Assembly (NCBI RefSeq): GCF_000972845.2 | Contig: NC_040016.1 | Coordinates: 13,040,701 to 13,104,700 of the forward strand | From: Larimichthys crocea | Lineage: Eukaryota > Chordata > Actinopteri > Sciaenidae | Length of the DNA: 64,000 nt | Direction: 5' to 3' | Shown here: positions 61,481 through 64,000 of the stretch, piece by piece | Layout of the letters: each line of letters begins with the position of its first letter | How positions within the stretch are numbered: the first letter of the stretch is position 1 | The notes under the pieces: generated by a model | The model's database searches: none | Told to the model about the DNA's origin: nothing | Seen by the model: only the letters and a program-made list of their open reading frames with translations | Made by a program: the position numbers and the translations under genes

Positions 61481-63600
61481 CTGATTTAAATATTTTAATC
61501 TGTAATATCTATTTGTATTTTTTCATCTAAAACAAAAGGGACATAACAAATCATTTTATATCATCATTACCTGCCTTTGCCAGATAGCTGACTTGTGTGT
61601 TGTGGTGTGAGTCACCTGCCTGCTAGAGGGCTTTTAACCATTATTATTAAAGTGAGGGGGTGTGCGCGCTGTTTGCTTGCCGCACAGGTAGAGCGGGTAT
61701 GGTTGCTCGGAAACCGCTGCAGGGGTGTCATGAGTGGGGTGTGAACTCCTTTCAAGGTCTGTGTATGACTACTACAATCCTGAATCAAAGGCAAAGCTAT
61801 CTGCTGATGTTTTACATACAGACTTCCTCCTTTCCAGCACCCACGGGGCTCTGTGTTATCTTGACACTCATATTGTCTGGTAAAAGTATCTGAATTAGGT
61901 GACTTAAAGAATTCCTCCATAAGCAGGTTAATGCTGTGCATGACTACACATCATTTGTTTGATCCTGTTGCCTGTAAGTGCTCCTATGGTTAACTGCCAG
62001 GATGAACTGTCTTTGCACCTGTTGCAAGAGGAAGCACAAGCCCCTGGGGGTTCATTATCGAGGATCATGTTGCTTCCCATCCCCGCTGAACCGAATCGAC
62101 GGCCCTGGGCAGGGGGATTGCATGCCTTGTTGGGCAGTTTGGCTCAGGCTGATGCCCCAGGCTTCCTGTTGTTTTAGAGCTTTGTTTCTCACCAGCTGTC
62201 AGGGCAGCACATAAATATGGCTCACAGGAGACCTGGAACGAGGGGCCTGTGTTCATCTCAGTCATCACTCCTACATTATAAGGAAGACAGCGTGTCTCTG
62301 GGTGTGCACGCATCTCATTTGTGGCCTCCAGGAGAGATGACCACCAGGGCTATGGATGCACCTGTTTTCCAGCAACCTGAAAAAATAGTATTAATTGTTA
62401 AGACACCAGAAGCTGGTGTCACAGTGAGCTCAGACATGGTGTATAGTTACCCATTTGCTTGAAAACAAAACAAAGGCGTCACATACTTTGATCGAACCTT
62501 TAGCTACTTTCTGAACTAATTTCACAAGAGATTGTGACATACTGGACAGGTTAATCCAGTGTGAGGCAGAGTATCAGATGTTGCTTCCAGTGAATGGCTG
62601 ACCCCCTGAAATATCAATATGCTGCAGGCTTTCTACCCCTCCTGAATATTGTATACATTGTTTACTCAGCCCTGACACATACTTGACATGAACATTCAGG
62701 TCATTCGACTTAAGGAGTTCTTGCAACATCAGGTATATCTCTGGTAACAGGAGGAGCCCCTTCCTCTGCTGTTCAGGACAAGTGAGATTGCAGCACCGGA
62801 GCACAGCAGAGTCAAGTTTTAAAATAAACTGTAAACTGCAAGAGTGGAGGCACAGTCTATAGAAACAGAAGTCTGAAGGTTGATTAATGAGTTCAGACCT
62901 AAGACTGCTATGTTGGATTTAGGCTTATATACTGTAGACACTGGCAGGTGAAACGTAAAGATCATTCAGTGAGTATTGAAACACCTGCTGAAAATGTAAA
63001 ACTTAAACACTTGTTGTCCTGACTGTTGTTGTTTATCAAGAACTCAAAACCTTTGCAATTAGGTAAGAGAAGATAATTACATGTCATATAAGCAATGTTT
63101 CCACACCCTAGGCCAGCAGTTGGATAAAATAGACTTCAGAAACAAACCAAATTATTATTGTAGCAACTTTTGACAACAAGATCTTAGTTATGGACTGTTA
63201 TGTTGGTCTATCTACTGCTTTCACGCCAAAATACAATAAGAGTGAGTGAGCGACAGAGTGTGTTGGGACACAAGTGTCCTGAAGTCTTGTCAGCTGAGCT
63301 TTTCTCATTCCTCTGTCATAGAAGATGGTTGTCTTGTCTTCTTAGAGGGAAACAAATCACATGCACAAGCCATATCTAAATATTTGTCTTGGTGGGCAGC
63401 AATAAGGTGAAGATCCGTGTAATTTGCTCTCTATTCTCATATCAGGATTTTCTTTCTTCTTTGGCTTCACTCGTGGATGTTGGCTCTGCTTTTAGAGAGT
63501 ATTTTTCAATGTGCTACCACATATTCTGTTTCTCTTCATCTGCTTTTGCTTTCAACCTCCTTCCACTGTCATTCATGGCTGTGTCTTGGCTGTGTTACAG
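61145..63600 (+). other. errfi1: errfi1 intron 1
   Basis: It is bounded by GTGAGT at 61145 and by TGTTACAG ending at 63600. It contains the (TAA)n run at 61439-61480. Frames inside it show no recognisable product. Confidence 0.6.
61439..61480 (+). repeat. (TAA)n microsatellite
   Basis: About fourteen uninterrupted units. Confidence 0.95.
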
Positions 63601-63654
63601 GTACACTAGAAGAAGGGGCAGCCAGCCGGGCGATCTGAGTGTTTCCTGGCTTTG

Positions 63655-64000
63655 ATGCGACCCGAGTGTGCCTGGAGCATGTCCACAGTGGGCCTGACTG
63701 CCCAGGAGATCTCTTTTCCCATAGAAAACCCCTTCCTGAGGGGCAGCTACTGTCACAGCATGGCTGGATCCAAACCCTCTTGGAACTATCGCCATGAGCT
63801 GGACAAGTGAGTGTTGAGATGCCAAGACTAACAGTCCATTAGGGGATGATCTGTTTTTATAGTTTAGGTCAATCTGACATTTCTTGTACATTATGATGAA
63901 ATGTTGTGCAGCTTATTCATTTATTTATTTTTTAACAGCTTCTACTTCAGTATGGACACCGCACACACAGATCACAGCTCTCGTGCCCAGCAAAAGGGGC
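63655..64000 (+). CDS. errfi1: ERBB receptor feedback inhibitor 1 (errfi1/mig6), 5' part, cut by the window end
   Basis: ERRFI1 (MIG6, RALT) is a cytoplasmic scaffold induced by growth factors and stress that binds the EGFR-family kinase domain and blocks it. The first coding exon starts after the acceptor at 63600 with about 54 nt of 5' UTR. The ATG at 63655 opens MRPECAWSMSTVGLTAQEIS; a second in-frame ATG (63679) gives MSTVGLTAQEI, which aligns to the mammalian start MSIAGVAAQEI. The upstream ATG gives an eight-residue extension that I associate with fish copies. Exon 63655-63806 ends in phase 2 (GAC AA|GTGAGT). The next exon starts at 63939 and reads NFYFSMDTAHTDHSS to the window end. The kinase-binding region and the SH3/CRIB-like parts lie beyond the window. 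Teleosts have two errfi1 copies (a and b), and these 71 or so codons do not let me say which. Confidence 0.85.

Noticed and set aside
1..64000. CRISPR arrays, operons, tRNA or rRNA genes, microRNA seeds of the 1p36 region (mir-34a, mir-200 family)
   Set aside because: This is vertebrate nuclear DNA. No spaced direct-repeat array, tRNA cloverleaf or rRNA segment was seen, and the mature sequences I recall for those microRNAs were not found by eye.

Overview
The window is vertebrate nuclear DNA, almost certainly from a ray-finned (teleost) fish. Genes are multi-exon with GT-AG introns, many of them only 80-130 bp. Interspersed repeats typical of teleosts and long simple-sequence tracts fill the gaps. 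The five genes I can read are clear vertebrate orthologues, and errfi1 carries an N-terminal extension that I associate with fish copies.

Layout from left to right. Positions 1-3.5 kb hold promoter-like sequence at the left edge, two degraded repeats, and a CRE-containing region that is probably the slc45a1 promoter and 5' noncoding exon. slc45a1 (+, coding 3562-8088, eight coding exons, 815 aa) encodes a proton-coupled sugar transporter; its last intron holds a 450-bp hAT-type element sitting inside an older palindromic repeat. A prothymosin-alpha/parathymosin-family gene (-, coding 11130-12869, five exons, 129 aa) follows, with a promoter carrying three CCAAT boxes in the strand sense of the gene. 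About 10 kb without recognisable genes comes next. odad1/ccdc114 (-, coding 23429-27154, fourteen coding exons, 566 aa) encodes an outer dynein arm docking subunit. tas1r3 (-, coding 29060-32975, eight exons, 864 aa) encodes a class C taste-receptor subunit. From 33 to 60.9 kb there is a gene-poor stretch of repeats, microsatellites and unassigned sequence. At the right edge is the TATA promoter, noncoding first exon, 2.5-kb first intron and first coding exons of errfi1 (+, coding from 63655, cut by the window end).

The genes do not form one pathway: sugar transport, an acidic chromatin-associated protein, motile-cilium assembly, taste reception and ErbB feedback inhibition. The link is positional. 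SLC45A1 and ERRFI1 are neighbours in mammals, and here three genes lie between them. I rebuilt every exon by hand from splice sites, reading frame and recalled family sequence, and each complete coding total is divisible by three.

I found no previously undescribed biological system. The most useful leads are two extra small phase-0 introns in tas1r3, an RFX X-box-like site upstream of odad1, a nested transposon with a perfect 8-bp target duplication in slc45a1, and a CArG-like/ETS composite upstream of errfi1.
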